In this document: piece by piece, positions 52,755 through 62,803 of the stretch
Position numbering within the stretch: position 1 is the first letter of the stretch
Layout: each line of letters begins with the position of its first letter
From: Flavobacterium macacae
GTDB lineage: Bacteria > Bacteroidota > Bacteroidia > Flavobacteriales > Flavobacteriaceae
Direction of reading: 5' to 3'
DNA: 64,000 nucleotides
Assembly: GCF_003865365.1 (NCBI RefSeq)
Contig: NZ_RQVR01000010.1
Span: forward strand, 98,672-162,671
The notes under the pieces: generated by a model
What the model was told of the DNA's origin: nothing
Seen by the model: only the letters and a program-made list of their open reading frames with translations
Database searches by the model: none
Position numbers and translations under genes: made by a program

Positions 52755-53915
52755 ATGCAAACTGAATCAGAAAATCTCGTTACAAAAATTAGCTCGAATG
52801 TTTTTTATAAGGAATTCACTTTTCACAAGAATGATTTCATCACACCCGACGGGCAAAAGGAATTGGCAGATAACGTAATGTGGATAGATGATTTATTGTT
52901 TATTATCCAAGTTAAAGAAAGAAACATAAGGGATGTTAAAACAGAACTGGAGGAGAACAAATGGTTTGATAATACAGTTTTAAAGAAGGCAAAAAATCAA
53001 GTAAAAGATTCTCTCAATTTCTTTAGCTTATATACTGAAATTAAAGTAAAAAATGTTCGAAATCATACTGTCGATATTTCCAAAGCCGATACTACGCGAA
53101 TAAATAAATTGATTATTTATAAGTCAAACAGTTCATTAATCGCTGCTGAAAATAGATCGCTTAAATTTTGCCGCAGTAGCGTAATTGGAAATATTCACTT
53201 ATTTGATGTTGAAGATTACTTGGGAATATGTGAAATTTTGATAACACCTTCTGAACTTGATCAATACCTAAAGTTTAGAGAGAAAATTTTCTTAAAGCAT
53301 CCGGAAATAATTACATCATATCCGGAACAATACATCTTAGGGCATTTTTTAAAAACTGATTATGTGAGTACAATTAATCCAGAACACATTCAATCATTCA
53401 CGAAGCTGAAATCTGATTTTGATGATTTTGATTTATCATTTATGCTTGAAAATTTCGTTGATAAAATACCAGTAGAAAGTGATAGAAGTCCCGACGTATA
53501 TTATCCTATCATTAGGGAAATTGCTAAATTAAACCGCAATGAGTTAGCAATGTTCAAGGAGAGGTATTCGAAGATGATTGAGCATGTCAAAGAAAATTCT
53601 TTTTCGGTTCCATATCGCTTTATGGTATCAAGAACAGGTTGCGGCTTCGTATTTATACCATTGATGAATGACGTTGCGGCCTTATGGAAAAATGCCCTTC
53701 TCAACTCTATAGACGTTTACAAATATAAAAGGCAACTAAGCAAGTGTTTGGGCGTTTCAGCCTATAAGGATGGTGAATATTTCAATCTGAATTGGGGATT
53801 TGCACAACATGATTGGGAACACGATGAAGAATTGGAAGAAGCCTTACGACAAGAAGAAGGTTTCTATGGCGACGGGGAAATAAAGTATGTTGACCGTTAT
53901 AAATTTACAGATTGA
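52755..53915 (+). CDS. Uncharacterised protein with PD-(D/E)xK-like N-terminus, next to HipA
   Basis: 386 residues. N-terminal pattern DGQKELADNVMWIDDLLFIIQVKER has the D-xn-QxK layout of restriction-endonuclease-fold proteins, with acidic residues upstream (for example Glu18-like FTFHKNDF region). The middle and C-terminal parts are unrecognised and moderately acidic; the end is Glu-rich. It follows HipA by 18 bp and shares its promoter, so a three-gene module is possible. Composition is AT-richer than the stress block. Confidence 0.65.
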   Translation: MQTESENLVTKISSNVFYKEFTFHKNDFITPDGQKELADNVMWIDDLLFIIQVKERNIRDVKTELEENKWFDNTVLKKAKNQVKDSLNFFSLYTEIKVKNVRNHTVDISKADTTRINKLIIYKSNSSLIAAENRSLKFCRSSVIGNIHLFDVEDYLGICEILITPSELDQYLKFREKIFLKHPEIITSYPEQYILGHFLKTDYVSTINPEHIQSFTKLKSDFDDFDLSFMLENFVDKIPVESDRSPDVYYPIIREIAKLNRNELAMFKERYSKMIEHVKENSFSVPYRFMVSRTGCGFVFIPLMNDVAALWKNALLNSIDVYKYKRQLSKCLGVSAYKDGEYFNLNWGFAQHDWEHDEELEEALRQEEGFYGDGEIKYVDRYKFTD

Positions 53916-54346
53916 TAAATATGTGTGGTGTAATAAAGGATAAAGTGTCTAGTTTAGAGACGTTTCTCATTCACTTCTTAATATATTTGCGAAAATAATT
54001 TTTATTGGCATATGGAAAGACTTTTGGATTATCGGAATCTGAAAGTGATTACCGGCAATTAAATCTTAATTGCATATTTTATCGATGGACCTACGGCAAA
54101 TTTATCACGGTCAAAAGAATTAAGACCTGATGGCGTTAGGACCGTCGATTGAAGAAGAATTTATAATTGATAAAGAGAGCCATACAATTAAAAGATTCAC
54201 CGATTGAAGTCCGGTAAGCCATCAATGTCACAGAAATCATCAAGCATCGAGGCTTTCAAAGTTTATTTGCTGACTTTACTTAGAAACGTCCCATTAAAAT
54301 AAAAAACATTTTCAATGCTTATATTTGCATACAATAGCTGACAAAG
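53916..54346. other. Intergenic stretch, no supported gene
   Basis: About 430 bp, AT-rich. TATATTTG at 54320-54327 matches a -7 element for the downstream flavin gene, without a clear -33 box. No gene or repeat seen. Confidence 0.4.
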
Positions 54347-55369
54347 ATGAAAAAAATAGGATTCTTATCATTCGGACATTGGGCGGATCATCCTGCTTAC
54401 AAAACACGCACCGCGGCTGACACTTTGCTGCAGTCCATTGATTTAGCTGTCGCTGCAGAGGAGATCGGTATGGACGGCGCATATTTCAGAGTGCATCACT
54501 TTGCTCGGCAATTGGCTTCGCCATTTCCACTTCTTTCTGCGATAGGCGCCAAAACCAGTAAGATTGAAATTGGGACCGGTGTAATTGACATGCGATATGA
54601 GAATCCATACTATATGGTGGAAGACGCCGGAGCTGCCGACCTGATTTCCGGAGGTAGACTTCAGCTAGGTATCAGTCGTGGCTCGCCCGAACAGGTGATC
54701 GAAGGTTGGCGCCATTTCGGTTACGAAACGGCCGAAGGTGAAAGCGATGCCGAAATGGGAAGAGAAAAGGCGATGGTATTTCTAGATAGACTGAAAGGTG
54801 TGGGCTTTGCGGAACCTAACCCAAATCCGATGTTTCCCAATCCACCAGGGCTACTACGACTGGAACCATATTCTGACGGATTGAGTGATCGTATCTGGTG
54901 GGGAGCAGCTTCAAATGCTACAGCAGTTTGGGCCGCCGAGCACGGCATGAACCTACAAAGTTCAACATTAAAATTTGACGAGAGCGGCAAACCCTTCCAC
55001 ATCCAGCAGGCAGAACAGATCAGGCTTTACAAAGATGCCTGGAAAAAAGCCGGACACGAGCGCGAACCGAGGGTATCGGTTAGCCGTTCGATCTTTGCTC
55101 TTATAAATGACCAAGATAGGTTGTACTTTGGCCAACAAGGAAAAGGATCAGATAGTTTTGGATATATTGAAGCGGATCAGCGTGCCATTTTTGGAAAAAG
55201 TTTTGCGGCCGAACCGGACCAGCTGATAAAAGAGCTCGCACAGGACGAAGCCTTGCAGGAAGCAGATACGATTCTGCTGACCATTCCAAACACACTTGGT
55301 GTTGAATACAATATCCACGTGATGTCTTCAATCCTTGACCATGTTGCCCCAGCATTGGGATGGCGTTAA
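54347..55369 (+). CDS. LLM-class flavin-dependent oxidoreductase
   Basis: 340 residues, bacterial luciferase-like TIM barrel: LAVAAEEIGMDGAYFRVHHFARQLASPFPLLSAIGAKTSKIEIGTGVIDMRYENPYYMVEDAGAADLISGGRLQLGISRG and DRIWWGAASNATAVWAAEHGMNL. Uses FMN or F420-type cofactors. The F420-like gene at 48461 is on the same strand but 5 kb away. It is probably a stand-alone gene ahead of the Avs-like operon. Substrate unknown. Confidence 0.9.
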   Translation: MKKIGFLSFGHWADHPAYKTRTAADTLLQSIDLAVAAEEIGMDGAYFRVHHFARQLASPFPLLSAIGAKTSKIEIGTGVIDMRYENPYYMVEDAGAADLISGGRLQLGISRGSPEQVIEGWRHFGYETAEGESDAEMGREKAMVFLDRLKGVGFAEPNPNPMFPNPPGLLRLEPYSDGLSDRIWWGAASNATAVWAAEHGMNLQSSTLKFDESGKPFHIQQAEQIRLYKDAWKKAGHEREPRVSVSRSIFALINDQDRLYFGQQGKGSDSFGYIEADQRAIFGKSFAAEPDQLIKELAQDEALQEADTILLTIPNTLGVEYNIHVMSSILDHVAPALGWR

Positions 55370-55541
55370 GAATAGCAATCGCATTGTCGAGTGCAATCCA
55401 GTTGATCTTTAAGACAATTAATTGTCTGATGTTCAATCTAGTTATGGTAACGTGCTCCATCATTCCGAAAGCAAAACGAGTTTATTTGCTAAAATCGTTT
55501 GATATAGTTTATCACTTAAATTTAGGTCTTTAAAAAACTTT

Positions 55542-55567
55542 AGGGAGAAATCCCTGAATTTTTTTCA
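55542..55567 (+). terminator. Weak rho-independent terminator
   Basis: AGGGA-GAAA-TCCCT forms a 5-bp stem with GAAA loop, followed by GAATTTTTTT. It lies between the flavin oxidoreductase and the MBL gene. Confidence 0.45.
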
Positions 55568-55597
55568 AACTTCCATCCTAACCACTAAATTCAAAAA

Positions 55598-56803
55598 ATG
55601 AAAAGTGAAACTGTCATTAATTTTTTTCCCGCCTTGAATGGCGATTCCTTCCTGGTATCCTCAAATGCTACAAATATCCTAATAGACGGTGGGTACGTAA
55701 ACACCTATCGAAATTTCTTAAAAACGGAGTTGCAGGAAATCGCTAGACGGAAGGAAAAATTGGATCTTGTTGTGATAACCCACATTGATAGGGACCACAT
55801 ATCTGGTGTAAACAAGCTCCTAGAAGAGAACAACGACAATAGGTTTATAGAAATTGATAATATCTGGCATAATTCCTATCGTCACCTGCAAATAAAACCC
55901 GAGGACTCAAAAAAATTTGAAGCTCCTTCGTTAAAGAAGGTCAGCGAGTTAAATATCATGGCTATCATAAAAGAAGATATCCCGGATACGCCAAAAAACG
56001 TAAGTGCAAAAAAAGGCTCGACCCTGGCAAAATTAGTACATGACGGTAAATACAATTGGAACAAACAATTCAGAAACGCTGCTGTTTCTTTTCAGAACGA
56101 ACCTGTCGAAATCGGTAGTTTTAAGATTCAGCTGCTTTCACCCAACCAGCAAAAACTTGAAAAATTGAAGGGATACTGGTTAAAAGCCCTTTACAAACTG
56201 GGGTATGTGAATGATGACAGTGCTGCCGGGTTTATCGATGATGCTTTTGAATTCGTAGTCTCCGGTGAAAAAGAAACCAAGGTTTTAGATAAGAAAAACA
56301 TCTCGGCCGGATCCGTCGATCTCAACGCGCTTTCGGTAACGGATTTTATCGAAGACAACGCTGCCGCGAACGGTAGCTCAATTTCTTTTATATTGACGTC
56401 TGATAATGCTAGAATTTTATTCCTCGGGGATTCACACCCCTCGGTTATTTCGGAAAGCCTGATGCTCCTTTATCCAATTGAGGAATTTCCACTTTTCTTC
56501 GATGCAATCAAAATCTCGCATCATGGGAGCGCACTCAATACAAACAATGAGCTGCTGAGTTTAGTCGACTCGCAGAAGTATTTAATTTCAACAAACGGGA
56601 ACTCATCTGATCATCCGGATATTGAAACTATAGCACGAGTTGTGGCGCGGAAAACGGATTTCAAAAGAACACTTTACTTTAATTATCCCGTCCAAATCAT
56701 CAAAAATATAAACATCGATCCACTCAAGGAAAAGTACAATTATGAATGTGTTGTATCCCATGGTACAGCGATAAGCATCAATTTCAATGAAAAAAATAAT
56801 TAG
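55598..56803 (+). CDS. avs1a: MBL-fold metallo-hydrolase, Avs1a-like
   Basis: 401 residues. Metallo-beta-lactamase fold: NILIDGGYVNTY, metal motif THIDRDH (residues 61-67: His62, Asp64, Asp66, His67), ISGVNKLLEEN, then ILFLGDSHP and ISHHGSALNTNN, LISTNGNSSDHPD. ComEC-like arrangement. It overlaps the next gene, the protease-STAND protein, by 17 bp, so the two are co-translated. In type 1 AVAST systems an MBL hydrolase of this kind is the first component; whether it is a nuclease or hydrolase in action here cannot be told. No signal peptide. Confidence 0.85.
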   Translation: MKSETVINFFPALNGDSFLVSSNATNILIDGGYVNTYRNFLKTELQEIARRKEKLDLVVITHIDRDHISGVNKLLEENNDNRFIEIDNIWHNSYRHLQIKPEDSKKFEAPSLKKVSELNIMAIIKEDIPDTPKNVSAKKGSTLAKLVHDGKYNWNKQFRNAAVSFQNEPVEIGSFKIQLLSPNQQKLEKLKGYWLKALYKLGYVNDDSAAGFIDDAFEFVVSGEKETKVLDKKNISAGSVDLNALSVTDFIEDNAAANGSSISFILTSDNARILFLGDSHPSVISESLMLLYPIEEFPLFFDAIKISHHGSALNTNNELLSLVDSQKYLISTNGNSSDHPDIETIARVVARKTDFKRTLYFNYPVQIIKNINIDPLKEKYNYECVVSHGTAISINFNEKNN

Positions 56804-59800
56804 CCCATCCCAAGCCATGGAATCCTGCCTGGAGATACACTGTGGCGATGAAAGAGGGACCGGATTTGTCGTTGCCGGAAATAAAATCTTAAGTTGCTAT
56901 CACGTTATCGTGGACCATATCGACGGCCACAAAGTATTCATTAAAACTGGAGGGAAGGTTCTGGATTGTAACGTCCTGATTTTTTCAATAGAACTTGACC
57001 TTTGCATATTGGGTTACAGCGAGGAGTTGTTCAAACCATTGCCATTGGAAGCAAGCATCATCCGGTTGCGGGAATCAGTTCAGATCTTTGGGTTTCCGCT
57101 TAAATCTTCCACTCCGTCTATACTAAGCTTCAATGGAAAGATCAGTCAAAACCTGAAAGATGAGATAAGCGATTTCACTATCAGTGATCTTGATATTGAC
57201 CCAAACTTTGACTACGAGGGACTATCGGGCGCACCTGTTTTTATTGAAGGAAGGGTTACAGGGGTCATCCAACGACAGCTTAACGATCGCCTCTCATTAA
57301 TCAGCATCCAAAAAGCTTCCGAATTTTTAGAGGATAATGATTTGGAATTTGAGAAGAACATTCCTACCTATGATATTCCAAAAGGTTTTGAGGACCATGT
57401 GCTTTCCGCAAGACCGAATCGTGCGGTAATTAAAATATTGGAAGATGCCCTGCTGACTGAAAAAAGTTGGTTTTTGTTACATGGATCTCCAGGATCAGGA
57501 AAATCAACGCTTTCGGCGTCCTTTATGCCAAAAGATAAATCTTTGGTCATTACCGGCAGGTATTTTCTAAAAATTCCTAATGACAACGAACCTTTAGCCT
57601 TACGCAGGTCGAAAGGGTATTTCCTGGAGTTTCTGGAAAATGTTATTGCAACAACCATCACCGGCCAGCGACTTCCAAAGGATGAACATTCATTCGAGGA
57701 AAGGCTCGCACGACTTGGTGATCTCTTGGCGGAACTAGGAGCATATTATATGGAGAAAAATCTAATCGGATGCCTGATTATCGATGGTCTGGACGAAGTC
57801 GCTTCGTTGGAGGAGTTTCTCGGAATATTACCGACAACGCTTCCGACAGGTGTAAAGATTATCCTCTCTTCCACTTCAGTCCAGGTTTTGCCCTCAGTAT
57901 ACAGGAGTCTTCTCGATATTGACCAGATGATTGCCGTTACGCCTCTGTCTATGGCACAATGCGAAGGGCTGATCTTGGAAGAATTAGGCCCGGAACTTCT
58001 GTCGGCAGATGCCACGCAGCATCTGGCGGAAAAATCAGAGGGACATCCTCTTTATCTGCGGTACCTGATAGGTTTCCTGAAAAATACCGATCCGGAATTC
58101 TTCAGCGACCAGTTAGATGAGTGGCTGTCTAAAATACCCACGATACAAGGTGATATTACCAATTATTACAACTCAATATGGGAAAGATTTTATGAAAACC
58201 CGGTTATGCTGTGGACCATCATTGTATTTTCCCACGTTAGGCAGCCTATCTCAAAAGACGAAGCATATCAGATTCTACCAGAATCTCTTAAGCTAAGCTT
58301 TACGTCTGTTTTTGATTCGATAAAATTTCTGCTCTCCGGGAAAAATTATTTTGAGGTCTATCACACCTCTTTCAAAAGATATGTAAAATCAAAAACAGCG
58401 AGTGAGAGCGCTCTGGCAAATGACTATATCGCAAATTATCTGCAGGCCAATCCGGAATCGGATCTTTCGGCAAATAACCTATTGTACCACTATTCGGAAA
58501 GCTCGCAAAAATCCATAGCTGTCGACTATTGCAATCAGGAATGGGCTGACCAATGCGCTTTGAACGATGTTGAACCGGACCTTGTTTTAGATGACATCAA
58601 GCAAATCATAAGTCTGTCCATCGACCTTAAGCGGACGACAGATACGATCCGGCTGCTACTTCTACTACAACGCATCGATTTTCGGTATGACAGCGTGTTT
58701 ACCGAACATGCAAACCTGATCGCCCAGGCATTGATTGCGGTTGAAAATTATGGTGCGGCAATAAAATACCTCGTCAGGGATAACGACTTGCTGATAGGTA
58801 ATTATCATGCCATTTTCTTTCTTCAATTATTTTATGAACGCGAAGCGTTCTATGAGGCTGGCATCCTTTATGAGGCCTTAGAGAAACAGTACCGTAAATT
58901 TGTCGAAGAGGCCTCACGTTCTGAAGAAGGTATAAGCCTAGGGATGTTTGGAGTTATGGTAAAGGCAAACGCGCTTTCCATGAATGAGGATTTTAAAGGA
59001 GGATATCTTCGATGCACCTCCCTTCTATCGATGCTAAAAAATATGGAGAATGGCGCTCGCGATGCAGGAGAAACCGATACCGCCGACGCCCTCTACCAGG
59101 TGCGTGAGGAAAACTCATCCTGGTTATACGCTTATGCCTTGCGGCAATTCGATTTTTTTGCGTCTTCCAGTCAGGTGAAAGAACAAACAGGCCTCGACAT
59201 AGATGACGGATGGGCGAATCTTCGGGCCCTTGCGGTGCTGATTTTCGACGATTTTAGTGAGTACAATTCTGATATCAAGTCGAAAAGTGAAAACTTTGAG
59301 CATTTGGTAAATGATCTCGAAAATCTTGTAAGCGACTACGGTTATCAGGAAAAGCATACTGAGGCGATAGCATTAGCACTCATGAATAACAGCAAGAACC
59401 ATCCGCTGGTGATAAAAATCCTTGCGGAAATTATCGAAGACGAACAGAAATCCTTCAATGTGAGGAAATCGAATGGCGTCGACTTGGAATATTCGGAGGT
59501 ATATAAAATAGTCTCCGATTCAAGATACAAGGGCTATGTTGATACATCCGACAATTTCCCGAAAACGGCAGCAAAGTTTCCGCGACATAAGAATTGGGAA
59601 ACCTATGCCATGTCACTTTTGGAAAGTTTGGGTTTCATCGAAGGCAGATTCCTACTTTGCAAGGCTAAAGGCGATCCGACGGCACCGGTAGCAACTGAAC
59701 TCTTGATGGCGTTCTCAGCAATAGACTTCTCGTTTGATGAACGGATGTATTGGGAAAGGGCATATCATCTTCCGGAAAACCTATTCCCCATTATATATTC

Positions 59801-61943
59801 CAAGGCTATCGAGCTTGCCGATGCTTTCGCCCCCGAGATACTTGAACCGATGATATCCAAGCTGATGTCCCGAATGCAAATGCAGTTGGGACTGTACTCG
59901 GAAGGCTTTCGAAGCACTCTTCACGAAATTTGCAAGATTTTGGTTAAGTCGCAGAATATTGAGCCATTATTGGTCTTGCTGGAGATTTGGGAAGCCCATG
60001 TATCGGGGAGCGTTCAAAACAGGTGGGAAAGGGCGCCAGAACTATTAAGGATCATGGAAATCTATGGCCTCGCGGATGAAGGTGAAAAAGCGCTGGCAAC
60101 ATTTATGCAGATGTTGAAATCATCGATGGGGCCGAGCTGGTATAAAGAAGATCAGCTTGCATTAATCAGCCGTGCCATGTCCTTGAAAAACCATGAGGAT
60201 GAGCAAATGTCAGAATTAAGATCGTTTGCAGGACTACTGAAATTTGCCTCAGGGGAGATGACCTTTCAAAGATATGTGCGTCAGGAAAAAGAACACTTTA
60301 TCGGAGCTTTGATAAAAAACGGAAGACTTAAGGAAGCACTTGATTATTATAAGTTCGAAGTCTTGCCCCCAGCCGAGCAGGTTATTAAAAATGCCGAGCA
60401 GGATGCTATCGATGCGCCATTACCCGGTAACGGTTATATTTTAGGAGCAGGCAGCCTAACCGAGGAAAGGGCAGTTCTGGAGATACTCGAAAACGTAGAA
60501 CTTAAATCGCCCCAGTTACAATGGGCATTCTCCCAAGTTTTCGTAATCAATACAGATATGGACCGATACAGCGTGCGGTATACCGATATCCTAGCGCAGG
60601 CATTAGAAAATATCGTACCGGAATTTCCGAATCAGGTAGCATCATTCCTGTCTTCCGCAGCAGACACCGCGGTAAAACTTCCAGCAGGTCAGGACGCTAA
60701 CTACTACCTTACGACAATTTTTGAAATACTGGATCATGCCAACAAGTTAATATTTAAGGACTTATTAAAGAAAAAAGGTATCAACTACAATTTAGATGTC
60801 CAAACACAAGAGTCATCTGAACCCAAATATCGAGAAAAAAATGACACTCCCCTTACAGCGTTCAATCTTGAGGCCACAATGCTTAAAAATGTTACTGGAA
60901 AAAAGGAAGCGCTTTTACAACAGGGCGTAGACGCCTTTATGGCAAAAAAATACATGATATGGCATGGGAACTTTTCAACGGAAATCAGTGATGCGAGAGA
61001 AAACATCAAGGGACTGTTATCAAATCCTGAAGAAGCACTACTTCACCTAAAGCCTTTTATTGAAGAATTTGATGAAATACCCTGGATTGTCGTTAGTCAA
61101 TTGCTATGGTTCTTAAATGGTAAATTTTCAGCCACGCAAACCAAGGATATTTATGGCCTGATATCTGATCATTTCAATGAGCTTATCCAGCCGGACCAAG
61201 AAAGCATGGACACTTACAGCTGGTTTGAAGAAATCAACGATACTTCGGAATCTCCCGACCAGCAAATTGCATCATTTCTGCTGTGGTTGCTAAATCATCC
61301 AACTGACCGAATTTCTGAAGGAGCTTATAAAAATACCGTCTTACTTTGCCAGACAGATCCTGACCTTATTATTCCGGTACTTATTACTCATGCGCTGAGT
61401 AACACCACGCTGTCTTCTACAGAAAGATCCTCATTTATTCTGTACGAAGTTTCCAGCACGCAGGCGGACTGTCTGATCAAGACTGTCGAAAAAATGGGTG
61501 TATCCTCATTTAAAGAAATAAGCAATTTTACTGTCAGGTATAATTTTTACAGAATCGGCATTGTTTTAATGGAAAACGGCAACAGTGCGCTTTACGATCA
61601 AATAATTTCAAACATCCCCGAAACAGTTGCAACTACGGGCGAAGTAGACCTTGACTATGACTTTTTAGAATCTGTTGATTGGAATATTGCGAGGCTCAAT
61701 GAAATGAATTTGCTTGACGCCACATTTTGTCGTACGCTATTAGACACGATAGGAAGTTGCGTAGCACCCCTCACAATATCCGACTTCATCAGATCGGATG
61801 GATATGTTTATAGAAGCTTCTATGAAAGCACCAACGGACTTTCCAGATTTGAATATATTGTAAAACACTCTTTAAACATCGCGATTAACAGACGTATTTC
61901 GCTGGCAAATATCGAAGATGTTTTCGATAAAATTGATGTCTGA
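56787..61943 (+). CDS. avs1b: Trypsin-like protease-STAND NTPase, Avs1b-like antiphage sensor
   Basis: 1718 residues. N-terminal trypsin-like serine protease with triad His39 (SCYHVI), Asp71 (ELDLCIL) and Ser147 (GLSGAPVF). STAND/NACHT core: Walker A GSPGSGKST (233-241), Walker B LIIDGLDE (330-337), arginine-sensor region and helical domains to ~560. The remaining ~1100 residues are helical, probably TPR-like repeats that recognise a ligand. In Avs proteins the C-terminal sensor binds a phage protein (terminase or portal) and activates the effector; here the effector would be the protease, with MBL as partner. Complete and unbroken. Confidence 0.9.
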   Translation: MKKIISPSQAMESCLEIHCGDERGTGFVVAGNKILSCYHVIVDHIDGHKVFIKTGGKVLDCNVLIFSIELDLCILGYSEELFKPLPLEASIIRLRESVQIFGFPLKSSTPSILSFNGKISQNLKDEISDFTISDLDIDPNFDYEGLSGAPVFIEGRVTGVIQRQLNDRLSLISIQKASEFLEDNDLEFEKNIPTYDIPKGFEDHVLSARPNRAVIKILEDALLTEKSWFLLHGSPGSGKSTLSASFMPKDKSLVITGRYFLKIPNDNEPLALRRSKGYFLEFLENVIATTITGQRLPKDEHSFEERLARLGDLLAELGAYYMEKNLIGCLIIDGLDEVASLEEFLGILPTTLPTGVKIILSSTSVQVLPSVYRSLLDIDQMIAVTPLSMAQCEGLILEELGPELLSADATQHLAEKSEGHPLYLRYLIGFLKNTDPEFFSDQLDEWLSKIPTIQGDITNYYNSIWERFYENPVMLWTIIVFSHVRQPISKDEAYQILPESLKLSFTSVFDSIKFLLSGKNYFEVYHTSFKRYVKSKTASESALANDYIANYLQANPESDLSANNLLYHYSESSQKSIAVDYCNQEWADQCALNDVEPDLVLDDIKQIISLSIDLKRTTDTIRLLLLLQRIDFRYDSVFTEHANLIAQALIAVENYGAAIKYLVRDNDLLIGNYHAIFFLQLFYEREAFYEAGILYEALEKQYRKFVEEASRSEEGISLGMFGVMVKANALSMNEDFKGGYLRCTSLLSMLKNMENGARDAGETDTADALYQVREENSSWLYAYALRQFDFFASSSQVKEQTGLDIDDGWANLRALAVLIFDDFSEYNSDIKSKSENFEHLVNDLENLVSDYGYQEKHTEAIALALMNNSKNHPLVIKILAEIIEDEQKSFNVRKSNGVDLEYSEVYKIVSDSRYKGYVDTSDNFPKTAAKFPRHKNWETYAMSLLESLGFIEGRFLLCKAKGDPTAPVATELLMAFSAIDFSFDERMYWERAYHLPENLFPIIYSKAIELADAFAPEILEPMISKLMSRMQMQLGLYSEGFRSTLHEICKILVKSQNIEPLLVLLEIWEAHVSGSVQNRWERAPELLRIMEIYGLADEGEKALATFMQMLKSSMGPSWYKEDQLALISRAMSLKNHEDEQMSELRSFAGLLKFASGEMTFQRYVRQEKEHFIGALIKNGRLKEALDYYKFEVLPPAEQVIKNAEQDAIDAPLPGNGYILGAGSLTEERAVLEILENVELKSPQLQWAFSQVFVINTDMDRYSVRYTDILAQALENIVPEFPNQVASFLSSAADTAVKLPAGQDANYYLTTIFEILDHANKLIFKDLLKKKGINYNLDVQTQESSEPKYREKNDTPLTAFNLEATMLKNVTGKKEALLQQGVDAFMAKKYMIWHGNFSTEISDARENIKGLLSNPEEALLHLKPFIEEFDEIPWIVVSQLLWFLNGKFSATQTKDIYGLISDHFNELIQPDQESMDTYSWFEEINDTSESPDQQIASFLLWLLNHPTDRISEGAYKNTVLLCQTDPDLIIPVLITHALSNTTLSSTERSSFILYEVSSTQADCLIKTVEKMGVSSFKEISNFTVRYNFYRIGIVLMENGNSALYDQIISNIPETVATTGEVDLDYDFLESVDWNIARLNEMNLLDATFCRTLLDTIGSCVAPLTISDFIRSDGYVYRSFYESTNGLSRFEYIVKHSLNIAINRRISLANIEDVFDKIDV

Positions 61944-61944
61944 T

Positions 61945-62193
61945 ATGAAAAATCTAACTAGAAGAGATTTTTTGTCGTCTCGCGAAGATTTCGAAAGAAA
62001 TTTTTGTATACTTGAAGAAATGTTACGCCATGGGCGGATGTCATTTTCTGAGGAAACAAGAAAAAGCGTGGAGAGCCTGCATCGAGTGAGAAAATTACCA
62101 AATGGCCGAATAGATTTCCATACAGTAGATGAATTGGCAAGACTAACTGCAAATTCAACAGCAAATTTTGAAGGTGTGAATAACGAGGACTAA
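61945..62193 (+). CDS. avs1c: Small Avs1c-like protein (first of two)
   Basis: 82 residues from ATG 61945, which lies 1 bp after the STAND stop; an ATG at 61936 would overlap by 8 bp. Conserved block: LEEMLRHGRMSFSEETRKSVESLHRVRKLPNGRIDFHTVDELARL. The next gene carries a matching block (SLKKVKALPNNRIDLSTIDERIRL). In type 1 AVAST a small third protein (Avs1c) accompanies the MBL and protease-STAND proteins; role unknown. Confidence 0.7.
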   Translation: MKNLTRRDFLSSREDFERNFCILEEMLRHGRMSFSEETRKSVESLHRVRKLPNGRIDFHTVDELARLTANSTANFEGVNNED

Positions 62194-62195
62194 TT

Positions 62196-62525
62196 ATGAA
62201 AAAAACAAATCTTGGCGGAATGCCTCCGCCCTCAACGCGTATTGAGTTTGAGCATAACATCTTTTTATCCATTGAGGAAGTTCGATACAAAATTGAGAAC
62301 GAAATAAGAGATCCCGGATTATTTCATTCGATCGTCCCTAGCCTTAAGAAGGTGAAAGCGCTGCCTAATAACAGGATAGACTTGAGTACGATTGACGAAA
62401 GGATACGGTTGCATTCAAATATGCAAAATTGGATGGAAATGGACTTCTTTAAAGAGGCAAGGGAGAAGGCTTTAAAAAAGTCCAACGAAAATATTGATTC
62501 AGATGCAGGTACTTCAAATAAATGA
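62196..62525 (+). CDS. avs1c: Small Avs1c-like protein (second of two)
   Basis: 109 residues, starts 2 bp after the first Avs1c-like gene. Shares EEVRYKIENEIRDPGLFHSIVPSLKKVKALPNNRIDLSTIDERIRLHSN with its neighbour, and adds a C-terminal basic-acidic tail. The tandem pair looks like an in-operon duplication with divergence, giving two versions of the small subunit. Confidence 0.7.
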   Translation: MKKTNLGGMPPPSTRIEFEHNIFLSIEEVRYKIENEIRDPGLFHSIVPSLKKVKALPNNRIDLSTIDERIRLHSNMQNWMEMDFFKEAREKALKKSNENIDSDAGTSNK

Positions 62526-62696
62526 ATTATTTCTGTTAATCGCCCTCATTTAGTATCACTAGGATGATACAAACTATCATTCACTAAGCTTAATTTACAT
62601 CCATTTAATGTTATTGAAAAGTTAAATATCATGTAAAAAAGACAGTATTGAATAGTTTACAAATGATGTTCTTTAATTAAATAATTTTGTCTGATA

Positions 62697-62719
62697 TGTA
62701 CCTAATTTGTACCTCGAAA
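62697..62719 (+). repeat. 23-bp direct repeat, copy 1
   Basis: TGTACC-TA-ATTTGTACCTCGAAA. It matches copy 2 (62892-62914) at 21 of 23 positions. Each copy also contains an inner repeat of TGTACC at 10-bp spacing. Located between avs1 genes and the HTH-integrase genes, so they may be arm-type integrase/excisionase sites or attachment-site parts. Confidence 0.65.
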
Positions 62720-62803
62720 TCTGTAAACAATTGCCAGCAAAGGAAAGTTACTTTCTGTATCGGAAAATAGGGAGCACATAACAACACAAAACAACAACAA
62801 ACA

